The translations under genes and the position numbers were made by a program. From Bacillus sp. 7884-1 (GTDB lineage: Bacteria > Bacillota > Bacilli > Bacillales > Cytobacillaceae): a DNA stretch of 48,277 nucleotides. The notes under the pieces are model-generated. The model had not been told where the DNA came from, did not search any database, and saw only the letters and a list, made by a program, of their open reading frames with translations. The DNA is taken from positions 1 through 48,277 of the forward strand of contig NZ_NPDD01000013.1 of NCBI RefSeq assembly GCF_002272245.1. The letters are read 5' to 3'. Positions 18,597-27,525 of this stretch are shown here, one piece after another; the stretch's first letter is position 1; each line of letters begins with the position of its first letter.

Positions 18597-19145
18597 ATGA
18601 ATTATAACGTTCGTGGTGAAAACATTGAGGTAACTCCAGCAATTAGAGAGTATGTTGAGAAGAAAATTTCTAAATTGGAACGATATTTCACAGAAGCACC
18701 TGAAGCAAAGGTAAATGTGAATTTAAGATTCAATCAAGATAAAACTTCTAAAGTAGAGGTAACCATTCCCCTGCCAAATCTAGTTCTTCGTGCAGAAGAA
18801 ACGAATGTAGATATGTATGCTGGCATTGACTTGATTTCAGACAAGCTTGAGCGTCAAATCCGTAAGCATAAAACAAAGGTTAATCGTAAATTCCGTGAAA
18901 AAGGTGATTTCCCGGTTACGTTCGCAACTTCTGAAAATACAGATGTCATAGAGCAGGATGAAGACGATTTAGAATTAGTTCGTACGAAGCGTTTTGATCT
19001 AAAGCCTATGGACAGTGAAGAAGCAATTCTGCAAATGAACCTGTTAGGACACAGCTTCTACGTGTTCAACAACGCTGACACAAACCGTACAAACGTAGTT
19101 TACAAACGTAAAGATGGAAGATACGGCTTAATTGAAACACATTAA
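18597..19145 (+). CDS. hpf: Long-form ribosome hibernation promoting factor
   Basis: A 182-residue protein. Residues 1-100 are the RaiA/HPF domain (MNYNVRGENIEVTPAIREYV), which sits in the mRNA channel of the 30S subunit. A linker leads to the C-terminal dimerisation domain (RFDLKPMDSEEAILQMNLLG followed by HSFYVF). The long form joins two 70S particles into inactive 100S dimers in stationary phase or stress. AAAGGAGGAG precedes the ATG. The gene has its own promoter region and terminator. It is the yvyD equivalent. Confidence 0.95.
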   Translation: MNYNVRGENIEVTPAIREYVEKKISKLERYFTEAPEAKVNVNLRFNQDKTSKVEVTIPLPNLVLRAEETNVDMYAGIDLISDKLERQIRKHKTKVNRKFREKGDFPVTFATSENTDVIEQDEDDLELVRTKRFDLKPMDSEEAILQMNLLGHSFYVFNNADTNRTNVVYKRKDGRYGLIETH

Positions 19146-19153
19146 TAAAATAC

Positions 19154-19189
19154 AAAACGCAGTTCTGAGAAATCGGAGCTGCGTTTTTT
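19154..19189 (+). terminator. Terminator after hpf
   Basis: AAACGCAGTTCTGA pairs with TCGGAGCTGCGTTT (two G-U pairs) around GAAA, followed by T6. Confidence 0.88.
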
Positions 19190-19211
19190 CTGAAATGAAG
19201 GAGGTTTTTAT

Positions 19212-20054
19212 ATGACATTTTCAATTGTAGGCTTTGACCCAACCGAAAAAGAATGGGGTATTGCGGTTCAATCAAAATTTTTAGGTGTTGGTGCGGTGGT
19301 CCCTTGGGCAAAGGCAGGTGCTGGAGCGGTCGCAACCCAATCCTATGCCAATACTGGATATGGTCCAAAAGCACTGCAATTAATGGAAAAAGGTAAGTCT
19401 GCACAGGAAACTCTCGAGCTGCTATTAGCTGAAGACTCAGACAGAGAAATGCGCCAGGTGGGTCTGATTGATGCTTTAGGTAATTCGGCCTCTTTCACTG
19501 GGAAAGCTTGCTATGAATGGGCTGGCGGAGTGACAGGCACCCATTTTGCTGCACAGGGTAATATTTTGGTGGATGAAGAAACCGTACAAGCAATGGCACG
19601 AGTATATACAGAAACCGACGGGACGCTCGCGGATAAGCTTTTAGCAGCATTAGATGCAGGTCAGGGAGCCGGAGGCGATAGCAGGGGTAAGCAGTCTGCT
19701 GCGCTGTATATTGTAAAAGAAAAAGGTGGTTACGGCGGGTTTAATGACCGTTATATCGATTTAAGGGTTGATGACCATCCAGATCCAATAAAAGAGTTAA
19801 TTCGGATTTATCAACTTCAGCAATTATATTTTGCACCTTCAAAGCCTGAACGAATTGCAGAGATTGAAGGAGAAGTTAAAGATGAATTGATTCATCATTT
19901 GACTAGAATGTCCTATCTAAGCAGTGAGACCCCGAGCAATGAAGAGTTATTCAAAGCCCTGACAGCCTATATTCATACTGAAAACTTCGAAATGAGAGAA
20001 CAAAGTTCTGGATTTATAGACATAGAAGTTCTAGAATATATGACAAAATCATAA
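19212..20054 (+). CDS. DUF1028 domain protein (Ntn-hydrolase-like)
   Basis: A 280-residue protein that begins MTFSIVGFDPTEKEWGIAVQ, the standard DUF1028 start, where removal of Met would expose Thr2 as in Ntn hydrolases. Other family blocks are AVATQSYANTGYGPKAL, GNSASFTGKAC, AAQGNILV and QGAGGDSRGKQSAAL. The C-terminal 80 residues are helical and not recognised. Its function is not established; hydrolysis of an amide bond is only an inference from the fold. AAGGAGG precedes the ATG, and strong terminators on both sides mark it as a single-gene unit. It is not part of the B. subtilis order at this place. Confidence 0.85.
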   Translation: MTFSIVGFDPTEKEWGIAVQSKFLGVGAVVPWAKAGAGAVATQSYANTGYGPKALQLMEKGKSAQETLELLLAEDSDREMRQVGLIDALGNSASFTGKACYEWAGGVTGTHFAAQGNILVDEETVQAMARVYTETDGTLADKLLAALDAGQGAGGDSRGKQSAALYIVKEKGGYGGFNDRYIDLRVDDHPDPIKELIRIYQLQQLYFAPSKPERIAEIEGEVKDELIHHLTRMSYLSSETPSNEELFKALTAYIHTENFEMREQSSGFIDIEVLEYMTKS

Positions 20055-20061
20055 TCTACTC

Positions 20062-20089
20062 AACCTCCTATGCAGATAGGAGGTTTTTT
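20062..20089 (+). terminator. Terminator after the DUF1028 gene
   Basis: AACCTCCTAT and ATAGGAGGTT form a perfect 10-bp stem around GCAG, followed by T. Confidence 0.9.
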
Positions 20090-20121
20090 ATGACAAAAAT
20101 ACTATTAATATAATGGTAATA

Positions 20122-20149
20122 TTGTAAATTACTTGAAATATAGTATAAT
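20122..20149 (+). promoter_or_regulatory. SigA-type promoter for the CcoN-like gene
   Basis: TTGTAA (20122-20127) and TATAAT (20144-20149) are spaced by 16 bp, 36 bp before the GTG start. Confidence 0.6.
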
Positions 20150-20184
20150 AGTTGTGGTATTTATAATATGGGGGTAGGTAAATA

Positions 20185-20586
20185 GTGGGGAAAGCGTATC
20201 TAAAAGTAGCAACCGTTTATTTTACAATTGGGGTTTTGGCCGGTCTAACGATGGGAATTATTCATGATTTCCGTTTTACATCCGTTCACGCACATGTTAA
20301 TTTACTTGGATGGGTATCAATGGCATTATTCGGAATTATTTATCACCTTTATCCAAAGGCAGCAAATTCAAAACTAGCTAAAACTCAATTCTGGTTACAC
20401 AATATTGGGGTTCCCGTGATGTTAGGCGGGATTGCACTTCAAGTATTGGGTGTTCCCGCAGCTCTTCCACCAACAATCATTGGTTCAATAGCGGTGGTTA
20501 TTGGCGTTATTTTATTTATGGTCAATGTCTTTAAGTATGTTGGAAAAGATTCAAACTATAACTCTGATAATAACGTATCATTATAA
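20185..20586 (+). CDS. Small four-helix membrane protein related to heme-copper oxidase subunit I (CcoN-like)
   Basis: A 133-residue protein with four predicted membrane helices. The segment HAHVNLLGWVSMALFGIIYH, followed by LYP, resembles the helix of cbb3-type subunit I that carries a low-spin heme ligand. A full subunit I has 12 or more helices, so this covers only about a third and lacks the copper and cross-linked tyrosine region. It may bind one heme or only share the scaffold. It starts with GTG, with GGGGGTAGG about 10 bases upstream. It stands alone between two terminators. Whether it is linked to the cytochrome island 7 kb away is unknown. Confidence 0.7.
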   Translation: MGKAYLKVATVYFTIGVLAGLTMGIIHDFRFTSVHAHVNLLGWVSMALFGIIYHLYPKAANSKLAKTQFWLHNIGVPVMLGGIALQVLGVPAALPPTIIGSIAVVIGVILFMVNVFKYVGKDSNYNSDNNVSL

Positions 20587-20593
20587 AAGCATC

Positions 20594-20639
20594 ATGCACC
20601 GATGATTTCTGCTGGGAAATCATCGGTGCATATTTTTTG
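20594..20639 (+). terminator. Terminator after the CcoN-like gene
   Basis: ATGCACCGATGATTTC and its complement form a perfect 16-bp stem around a five-base loop, followed by T6. It lies between convergent genes and may also act on the minus-strand transglutaminase gene. Confidence 0.9.
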
Positions 20640-21275
20640 TTACCAATCATATTCACCTTCCTTCTTTACGTCTGTTTTTGAAAAATAAAGAGGAGAATAT
20701 GCTTTGATAAAGGTCTGGGAACCTTCTATTAAAAATCCAGCTGCAAAGGTTGGATCCTGTGTCTGCCATTTACCGTTAATCTTTATTTCATTCCAAGCAT
20801 GCCCCTCCCCGAAAACCACCTTTGCCTCTATTCCTGCGGCACGGTGCAGGGCAGCGTTCAGTCTTGAATAACCCATACACATTGCCAACTTAGAATTAAG
20901 CACCTCAATGGCATCGGGATGATCAAGATAAAAATATTCATTATTGATTAAGGTATCCACATCATAGGTAATATTTTGTGCCACCCAAGTGAAGATTGCT
21001 TTTGATTGTTCCGAAGTGCTATCCTTTCCTGCAGTTAAATATTTCGCAAGATCTACTATTTGAGGGTCCTCGCTCTGAATAGGCTTACTAGGAAGCAGGT
21101 ATGGGTTACCTTCAACAATCTCAATCAAGGTGTTAGCGAATGCGTTTCGGTACGGATTGATGTCGGTTCTAACCACACTTATTTTTGAGGTTAGAGGCCC
21201 CACGAGACTGATAGTAGTCGGTAATATCCCTAATGCTACGACAATCATAAATAGAAGCAAAAAAACTTTTCTCAA
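20640..21275 (-). CDS. Exported transglutaminase-like domain protein
   Basis: A 211-residue protein with an N-terminal membrane segment or uncleaved signal (about residues 3-25). The catalytic triad of the transglutaminase/papain-like fold is visible: cysteine in LAMCMGYSRLNAALHRAAG, histidine in GEGHAWNEIK, and aspartate in QTQDPTF. Many bacterial members are peptidases or of unknown function, and this one faces the outside of the cell. It starts with TTG, with AAGGAGG nine bases upstream on the minus strand. It is a single gene between convergent and divergent neighbours. The substrate is unknown. Confidence 0.82.
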   Translation of the reverse strand: MRKVFLLLFMIVVALGILPTTISLVGPLTSKISVVRTDINPYRNAFANTLIEIVEGNPYLLPSKPIQSEDPQIVDLAKYLTAGKDSTSEQSKAIFTWVAQNITYDVDTLINNEYFYLDHPDAIEVLNSKLAMCMGYSRLNAALHRAAGIEAKVVFGEGHAWNEIKINGKWQTQDPTFAAGFLIEGSQTFIKAYSPLYFSKTDVKKEGEYDW

Positions 21276-21463
21276 CCCTCAAAACCTCCTTCCATTTAAT
21301 CCTATAAATCAAGTATAAAGCTAATATTAATTTTAATATTCAAATAGTTCAAATTTAAAGCTTGAATAATCAAATATTTACGTATAATACATACTAATCT
21401 GTCAAAAATGGTACTATTAAATTAATGATATTAGATACATAGAGGAAGAGAGGGCGAGTACTC

Positions 21464-23416
21464 ATGACAGAGGCAATTGGTCGGAATGAACCTTGTCCAT
21501 GTGGGAGTGGAAAAAAGTATAAAAAGTGCTGTGGCGCTAAGGAAGCTGTGTCGATTACACATGTAATTGAAAATGAAATTGATGATTTGCAAAAGAAACT
21601 TCTTCACTTTGCTCTTAATCATTTTGAAGAGGAATTATTTAATGGTTTTGAGGAATATCAAGATTACTTTGATATTGGAGAGGACGAGCGCCAGTTTTAT
21701 GAATTTGTTTACACAATTTGGTTCTCACTGTTTAACTCATTGGAAGATGGGGAAACCATTTTAGAACACTTTATTACTGCAGAGGTTGGGAAAATTAAAC
21801 GCCCAAAATTAAAACAAATCCTTCAATCATGGACCGAAGCTAGAACGATTGCAGGCGAAATTATTAATGTTGAAAATAATTCAATTATTGTGGAAGATGG
21901 ATTTTCCGCTGAAAAATATGAGGTAATTTTAATAAATACACAAAAATCCTTTGAAGCAGGATCATTTTTTATCGGTTTCCTTCTGCCATTTGATCAAAAG
22001 TATGTCTTTTTCCCAGCACCGTTTGATTTGCCGGAATTACCAGTCAATCAAGCAATCGACTTTATAGAGCAGAAAAGTAAAGATGCTGGTTATCATTCAC
22101 CGCAGCAGTTTTTAATTGAGTTTTTTATGGAGATAATGAAAGACCTTACTATGGTTGGCGGAATGGTTGATATTGATAGTATGGAGTGGCAGAAGCCTAT
22201 ATTCAAGGAAGTGGCAGAGCTATTAAAGAGAAACCTGGAGTCGCTAGATGAAATGCCTTCAACTGTGGATATAGGCATTATTCTATGGTTTAAATTTTGT
22301 GAGAAAAAGCAAAAGAATATTCGAAAACCGAATCTATATGCAGCCTCTATGCATTATTTACTTACGTTGTTTAACCATATGGTTTCCCCGCTTACTCAAA
22401 AGGAAACCGCTAAATTGTATGGTGTATCAGTAGGCTCCCTTTCTTCCACATATGCTGAATTGGATGACGAATTAGAGGAAGAAATAAGAACCATTATTGA
22501 AATGTCATATGAAGAAGAAAATGAAAACCAAGTAACTGCGATGCCATTCAATTCGTTACAGGGACCGATGCCGACAGAACAAGCCATGCAGGAAGTATTG
22601 GCGGAGATCCAAGGTGGAAATTTTGAAACAATCGATGAAATAAATGAATTTTTGAATAAGAAGCTATTGAACCCAACTCCAAAGAAAGCACCGAAAACGA
22701 ATAAGGAACGTGCTCAGCAATTGGTTTACGATGCGATGGAAGTAACCGGTCACCGCCGGAGCAAACTTGCACAAGAAGCTCTTAAGTTAGATCCAAATTG
22801 TGTTGACGCCTACGTGATTCTTGCGGATGATGCTGATACTGATGAGGAAGCGATGATGCTTTCAAAAAAGGGCATGGAGATTGGGGAAAAAGAGCTTGGG
22901 AAAGCCTTTATTAAAGAAAATAAAGGTCATTTCTGGGGCATGCTCGAAACAAGACCATATATGCGAGCGAAAGCAGCGTTTGCGGATGCACTTCATCAAT
23001 TAGGAGATACCCTTGTTGCAATACGTGAATTCGAACAGCTTCTAGAATTAAATCCAAATGATAACCAAGGTATTCGTTATATCCTGTTTGGGGCTTATTT
23101 AGAAGAAGGGAAATTCGAAGCTGCGGAACGCTTGTTGAAACAGTATGAAGAGGGTACTGCAAATGGCTTATATAACAAGCTTTTACTTGAATTATATAAA
23201 AATGGTTTTTCTGCAAATGCAGCTAAATTATTGAAAGAAGCGGAAAAAGCTAACCCACATGTAATCCCATTCCTTACGGGTAAAAAAAGCATCCCCATGT
23301 TCCTCCCAAAAGGGTATGTATCGGGGGACGAGAGTGAGGCAATCATCTATGCAGATGAACATTTTCAATTATGGGAAAAGATAGAGGGACTGCAAAAATG
23401 GTTGACGAAACAATGA
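21464..23416 (+). CDS. SEC-C motif protein with C-terminal TPR-like repeats
   Basis: A 650-residue cytoplasmic protein. The N-terminus is a complete zinc-binding SEC-C motif ([20 protein letters not shown]), almost the same as the tail of SecA 1 kb downstream. The middle part is helical and not recognised. Residues from about 420 form helical TPR-like repeats ([59 protein letters not shown]). In SecA the motif binds SecB or ribosomes; a ribosome or preprotein role here is inference only. A weak promoter-like pair lies upstream (TTGAAT at 21362, TATAAT at 21383, 15-bp spacer). Confidence 0.8.
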   Translation: MTEAIGRNEPCPCGSGKKYKKCCGAKEAVSITHVIENEIDDLQKKLLHFALNHFEEELFNGFEEYQDYFDIGEDERQFYEFVYTIWFSLFNSLEDGETILEHFITAEVGKIKRPKLKQILQSWTEARTIAGEIINVENNSIIVEDGFSAEKYEVILINTQKSFEAGSFFIGFLLPFDQKYVFFPAPFDLPELPVNQAIDFIEQKSKDAGYHSPQQFLIEFFMEIMKDLTMVGGMVDIDSMEWQKPIFKEVAELLKRNLESLDEMPSTVDIGIILWFKFCEKKQKNIRKPNLYAASMHYLLTLFNHMVSPLTQKETAKLYGVSVGSLSSTYAELDDELEEEIRTIIEMSYEEENENQVTAMPFNSLQGPMPTEQAMQEVLAEIQGGNFETIDEINEFLNKKLLNPTPKKAPKTNKERAQQLVYDAMEVTGHRRSKLAQEALKLDPNCVDAYVILADDADTDEEAMMLSKKGMEIGEKELGKAFIKENKGHFWGMLETRPYMRAKAAFADALHQLGDTLVAIREFEQLLELNPNDNQGIRYILFGAYLEEGKFEAAERLLKQYEEGTANGLYNKLLLELYKNGFSANAAKLLKEAEKANPHVIPFLTGKKSIPMFLPKGYVSGDESEAIIYADEHFQLWEKIEGLQKWLTKQ

Positions 23417-23418
23417 AA

Positions 23419-23445
23419 ACGAGAGGGTAACCTCTCGTCTTTTTG
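23419..23445 (+). terminator. Terminator after the SEC-C/TPR gene
   Basis: ACGAGAGG and CCTCTCGT form a perfect stem around GTAA, followed by CTTTTT. Confidence 0.88.
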
Positions 23446-23486
23446 TTTATTTAGGTGGAAAGAGGAAGAATCAATGAAAATGTTGG

Positions 23487-23582
23487 CTGGAGTGACCGAA
23501 AGCTGATTGGAAAAGTGTTTTGGGTCAATGCAGAAAAACTGGAGCGACCGAAACCTAATTACCAAAAGATTTTGGGTAACTG
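23487..23582. repeat. Two imperfect 44-bp direct repeats
   Basis: Copy one is 23487-23530 and copy two is 23539-23582. Both read CTGGAG-GACCGAAA-CT-ATT and end TTTTGGGT-A-TG; by eye about 33 of 44 bases agree. They lie in the gap between the SEC-C gene and the next gene. They are not in a recognisable mobile element. Confidence 0.6.
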
Positions 23583-23669
23583 AAGGGGTTCTTAGTGCGG
23601 AGAGATATACAAATAAATTAAAGAGTTCAAAGAAGTTATAGAGTGACCATTCGAAGGGCGGGGAATGAA

Positions 23670-24281
23670 ATGCAAAGAATCATTTTTTGTATTGTTTTAT
23701 TTTTTACAAGTTTTTCGATTGGAAGTATTCAAGTAGAGGCGACAAGCTGGGTCGTCTTAGAACCCCAAGAAGTTGTTAGTAGGGCTGAGGTTGTTGTACT
23801 AGGAAAATACGACTTTTCAAGCAATCCTATCCCAGGTGGGCAATCCATCTTTAATGGTCTTAGTTTTGAGGTAACAAAGGTTTACAAAGGCGAAGATATT
23901 CCAACTACGATTACCGCGGGTATTGATGGTTTTGATCATGGATGGGTAGATGAATTTCAACAGCAAGGTGGGGAGATGCTGATTTTTTTAGAAAGAAAGG
24001 ATCCTAGCTTCCTGACACCAGTTGGCGGACCAAATGGTATGATTCAAATTACAAATGGTCAGGTTGTTGTTCATCCGGTAGAAAAAATTAGAAACTTTTA
24101 TGATGATTACATTAAAGAAGAACCTAAAGAGGCAGTTAAGGAAGTAATAAATAATAAGGTAAGTAATAATCAAGTTCAGATAGAGGATAAGCAGGCATTT
24201 CCATTCCAGACTTTACTGTTAGTATTAGGAGTTTTGTTTATTATACTATTCGGTGTCATTCGTTTTAGAAAAAGAAATTAA
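23670..24281 (+). CDS. Exported protein of unknown function with a C-terminal membrane anchor
   Basis: About 203 residues. The N-terminus MQRIIFCIVLFFTSFSIGSI is a signal peptide, with likely cleavage after VEA. The middle part (about 30-150) is a small domain with EVVSRAEVVVLGKYDFSS and a later GGEMLIFLERKD. A lysine- and asparagine-rich stalk leads to a C-terminal membrane helix that ends in RFRKRN. No LPXTG motif is present. The domain looks like a secreted beta-rich fold, but I do not recognise a family. The frame opens at GTG 23643; the ATG at 23670 with GGGCGGGG upstream gives the better signal peptide. Confidence 0.7.
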   Translation: MQRIIFCIVLFFTSFSIGSIQVEATSWVVLEPQEVVSRAEVVVLGKYDFSSNPIPGGQSIFNGLSFEVTKVYKGEDIPTTITAGIDGFDHGWVDEFQQQGGEMLIFLERKDPSFLTPVGGPNGMIQITNGQVVVHPVEKIRNFYDDYIKEEPKEAVKEVINNKVSNNQVQIEDKQAFPFQTLLLVLGVLFIILFGVIRFRKRN

Positions 24282-24286
24282 TGGAT

Positions 24287-24328
24287 GAGGGTCGGCAATT
24301 AATTTGCTGACCCTCTATTATTTTTTTC
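24287..24328 (+). terminator. Terminator after the exported protein gene
   Basis: GAGGGTCGGCAA pairs with the TTTGCTGACCCTC arm and is followed by a T-rich tract. The arm GGGTCGGCAATT occurs again in the secA terminator 170 bp away. Confidence 0.8.
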
Positions 24329-24329
24329 G

Positions 24330-24424
24330 TTTGATTACCGCACAGCATTTTCCCCGTTGAAGGGAATCAAAGCCGACCTTTGATTACCGCTAGCCCCGAA
24401 TTTCTTCTTTGAAGGGAATCAAAG
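24330..24424. repeat. Two tandem palindromic repeat units
   Basis: Each unit (24330-24372 and 24379-24424) begins TTTGATTACCGC and ends TTGAAGGGAATCAAAG, so its ends pair with each other through CTTTGATT and AATCAAAG. The centres differ. They lie between the convergent terminators of the exported-protein gene and secA. Confidence 0.65.
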
Positions 24425-24447
24425 TTCTCCCAAGTATATTCAATTAG

Positions 24448-24482
24448 AAAAATAAAAAGGGTCGGCAATTTGCCGGCCCTTG
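24448..24482 (-). terminator. Terminator of secA
   Basis: On the minus strand AAGGGCCGGCA and TGCCGACCCTT pair, followed by TTTATTTTT. It lies about 10 bp after the secA stop codon. Confidence 0.85.
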
Positions 24483-24490
24483 AACTTATC

Positions 24491-27004
24491 TTATTTCCCT
24501 ACTCCATGGCAGTTCTTATATTTCTTTCCGCTTCCACAGTAACATGGATCATTGCGGCCAATCTCGATTTGGTTTACTTTTGGTTTTTTCTTAACGGCTT
24601 CTCCGTCTTCCTTCGGATTGACAGCCTGACCTTTTGCGACTTCTTGGCGCTCCAGGTTATTTCTGATTTCAGCCTTCATGATATACATAGAAGCTTCCTC
24701 TTCAATCGAGAGAATCATTGACTCAAACATCGCGAAGCCTTCATGCTGATATTCACGAAGCGGATCAATCTGTCCATAAGCACGTAAATGAATACCTTGA
24801 CGAAGCTGGTCCATCGCATCGATGTGGTCAATCCACTTGCTATCAACCGCACGCAACGTTACTACTTTTTCAAATTCGCGCATTTGCTCTGGAGAAAGAA
24901 TTTGTTCTTTTTCGCTATAACGTTCCTTCACCTTTGCAAAAATAGCTTCGCTCATTTCCTCTGGATCCTTACCGCGTAATTGCTCAATCGTAATGTCACC
25001 TTCATGAAGAAAATTCGCATTTACATAATCGATAATACCCTGCAAGTTCCATTCTTCTTCATCCTCATGCTTATTCGCATGGGCATCAACATTCCGCTGG
25101 ATAGTTGAAATAATCATTTTTTCAACGATTTCACGCAGGTTTTCTGATTCTAACACTTCGTCACGCTGTGTATAAATGATTTCACGTTGCTGACGAAGAA
25201 CGTCATCATACTGTAAAAGCTGCTTACGGGCATCGAAGTTATTGCCCTCTACACGTTTTTGTGCAGATTCAACGGCTTTAGAAACCATTTTACTTTGAAT
25301 AGGCTGAGAATCATCCATACCCAGTCTCTCCATCATCGCTTTCATGTTATCTGAGCCGAAGCGGCGCATTAGTTCATCTTCCATTGATAAGTAGAACTGG
25401 GTTACACCGGGATCTCCTTGACGTCCGGAACGTCCACGCAGCTGGTTATCAATCCGACGGCTTTCGTGACGTTCTGTTCCTAGAACCGCAAGTCCACCTA
25501 AGTCAACGACACCTTCACCAAGCTTGATGTCCGTACCCCGTCCTGCCATGTTGGTTGCGATTGTAACTGAGCCTCTATGACCTGCTTCAGCAATAATTTC
25601 CGCTTCGCGTTCATGGTTTTTCGCGTTCAAGACATTATGCTTGACCCCTTTTTTCGTTAAATACTTCGAAATCAGCTCAGATGTTTCAATTGCTACCGTA
25701 CCAACAAGAACAGGCTGACCTTTTTGATTTCGTTCAGCAATATCTTCGACAACTGCACGGAATTTACCGTCCATGGAGGAATAAATTAAATCTGGACGAT
25801 CATCACGTGTTATAGGTTTATTAGTTGGAATAACAATAACGTTCATATTATAAATGTTACGGAATTCTTCTTCTTCCGTTTTCGCCGTACCTGTCATACC
25901 TGCAAGCTTTTCGTACATTCTGAAATAGTTCTGGAAGGTAATCGTAGCCATTGTCATACTTTCGTTTTGAACTTCCAAACCTTCTTTTGCCTCAATTGCC
26001 TGATGTAATCCTTCACTATAGCGGCGACCCTTCATTAAACGACCAGTAAACTGGTCAACGATGACGATTTCTCCTTCTTGAACAACATAGTCAATATCAA
26101 GGTGCATGCTTACATTTGCCTTCAGGGCTTGGTTAATATGATGATTCAGAGTAACATGCGACATATCAAAAAGATTCTCTATTCCAAAAGCACGCTCTGA
26201 TTTACTGATTCCTTCCTCAGTCAGCATTACGCCTTTTGTTTTCTCATCATAGGTATAATCCGTACCTTTTGTCAGTGTTCGAACAAATGCATTTGCTTGA
26301 ATATAAAGAACCGCCGACTTCTGGGCAGAACCAGAAATAATCAATGGTGTACGAGCTTCATCAATTAAAATCGAGTCAACCTCGTCAATAACCGCATAAA
26401 AAAGTGGCTTCTGTACTTTTTGTTCCTTATATAAGACCATGTTATCGCGCAAATAATCGAAGCCAAACTCATTGTTTGTTCCATATGTAATGTCACAAGC
26501 ATAGGCTTCCTGTTTTTCTTCCTTAGACATACTGTTTAAATTTAGACCAACAGTAAGTCCAAGAAATTGATAGAGTTGTCCCATTTCGTTTGCGTCACGG
26601 CTTGCCAAGTATTCATTGACTGTAACAACGTGGACACCTTTTCCAGAAAGGGCATTCAAATAAACCGGCATGGTAGCGGTTAAAGTTTTACCTTCACCAG
26701 TCTTCATCTCCGAAATATTCCCCTCGTGGAGAGAAATCCCTCCCATTAACTGAACATGGTACGGATATAAGCCAAGCACACGGCGGGCACCTTCACGGAC
26801 GACTGCAAAGGCTTCTACGAGTAAATCATCTAGTGATTCACCTTTTTGATAGCGAAGCTTAAACTCTTCCGTTTTTTCACGGAGCTGAACGTCGCTAAGT
26901 TTTTCCGTTTCAGCAGCTAGTACGTCAATTTGTTTCGCCATTTTGTCCAGCCGTTTCAGCTCGCGCTTATTGAGGTCGAACACTTTATTTAAAATCCCCA
27001 TCAT
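24491..27004 (-). CDS. secA: SecA, preprotein translocase ATPase
   Basis: An 837-residue protein, the normal length for Bacillus SecA (841). Walker A is in [15 protein letters not shown], Walker B/DEVD is in [20 protein letters not shown], and the second nucleotide-binding fold has [13 protein letters not shown] and [13 protein letters not shown]. The C-terminus ends with a complete zinc SEC-C motif ([17 protein letters not shown]). SecA drives exported proteins, including apo-cytochromes, through SecYEG. AAAGGAG lies upstream of two adjacent ATG codons. It is on the minus strand, opposite to hpf and prfB, whereas in B. subtilis the three are co-oriented. Confidence 0.98.
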   Translation of the reverse strand: MMGILNKVFDLNKRELKRLDKMAKQIDVLAAETEKLSDVQLREKTEEFKLRYQKGESLDDLLVEAFAVVREGARRVLGLYPYHVQLMGGISLHEGNISEMKTGEGKTLTATMPVYLNALSGKGVHVVTVNEYLASRDANEMGQLYQFLGLTVGLNLNSMSKEEKQEAYACDITYGTNNEFGFDYLRDNMVLYKEQKVQKPLFYAVIDEVDSILIDEARTPLIISGSAQKSAVLYIQANAFVRTLTKGTDYTYDEKTKGVMLTEEGISKSERAFGIENLFDMSHVTLNHHINQALKANVSMHLDIDYVVQEGEIVIVDQFTGRLMKGRRYSEGLHQAIEAKEGLEVQNESMTMATITFQNYFRMYEKLAGMTGTAKTEEEEFRNIYNMNVIVIPTNKPITRDDRPDLIYSSMDGKFRAVVEDIAERNQKGQPVLVGTVAIETSELISKYLTKKGVKHNVLNAKNHEREAEIIAEAGHRGSVTIATNMAGRGTDIKLGEGVVDLGGLAVLGTERHESRRIDNQLRGRSGRQGDPGVTQFYLSMEDELMRRFGSDNMKAMMERLGMDDSQPIQSKMVSKAVESAQKRVEGNNFDARKQLLQYDDVLRQQREIIYTQRDEVLESENLREIVEKMIISTIQRNVDAHANKHEDEEEWNLQGIIDYVNANFLHEGDITIEQLRGKDPEEMSEAIFAKVKERYSEKEQILSPEQMREFEKVVTLRAVDSKWIDHIDAMDQLRQGIHLRAYGQIDPLREYQHEGFAMFESMILSIEEEASMYIMKAEIRNNLERQEVAKGQAVNPKEDGEAVKKKPKVNQIEIGRNDPCYCGSGKKYKNCHGVGK

Positions 27005-27525
27005 ATGATGAAACGCTCCTTTATATCTGATTTATCCTACTAAATAATTCGCTTTAAATTACAGAAAATCCTATCAAAAATACATGATAAATATCCTTTA
27101 TATCTTACCACTTCCATATTAGAGTGACAACATTGTTACCGTTATAGCCACATATTCAAAAAACGAACCTTAATGTCTATCCGTATGAGGACACTTTATT
27201 TTATCAAAATTGTCAAATTTTTGTATGCAGTCTATTTCTAGAATAATCAACAAAAATAGTGTTGGTAATGAATAAATACTTCATTTTATGTATAAAAATT
27301 AATTTCTATACACGTTTACAACCTGAATGTGGTATTAACCTAATCCTTTAATTATCAATGTTTTCATGTTGTTTTTAGGAAGAAGGTCCTGTGAAACTTA
27401 TATGAAAAATTATTCACAAATTGTACATTGGAAAATACTTTTGCAATGTTAGATACTACCATTAGAGAGGTTAAACTTAGATAAATATAGAGAGATGAAA
27501 ATTTAAAATGGGAAGGGTGAGTCAA
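27005..27525. promoter_or_regulatory. Shared upstream region of secA and the cytochrome island
   Basis: This AT-rich gap of 520 bp has no gene. A candidate promoter for the cytochrome operon is TTGGAA (27428-27433), a 16-bp spacer and TAGATA (27450-27455). A second is TTGTCA (27211-27216), 17 bp and TATTTC. GTGAA and TTCAC arms flank about 20 bases at 27391-27417, but the spacing does not fit an Fnr or CRP site. The leader carries ATATAGAGAGA at 27485-27495. No strong riboswitch or terminator was seen. Confidence 0.4.

Noticed and set aside
27391..27417. Possible Fnr/CRP-type site before the cytochrome island
   Set aside because: The arms GTGAA and TTCAC are about 20 bases apart, while an Fnr box needs TGTGA and TCACA six bases apart.
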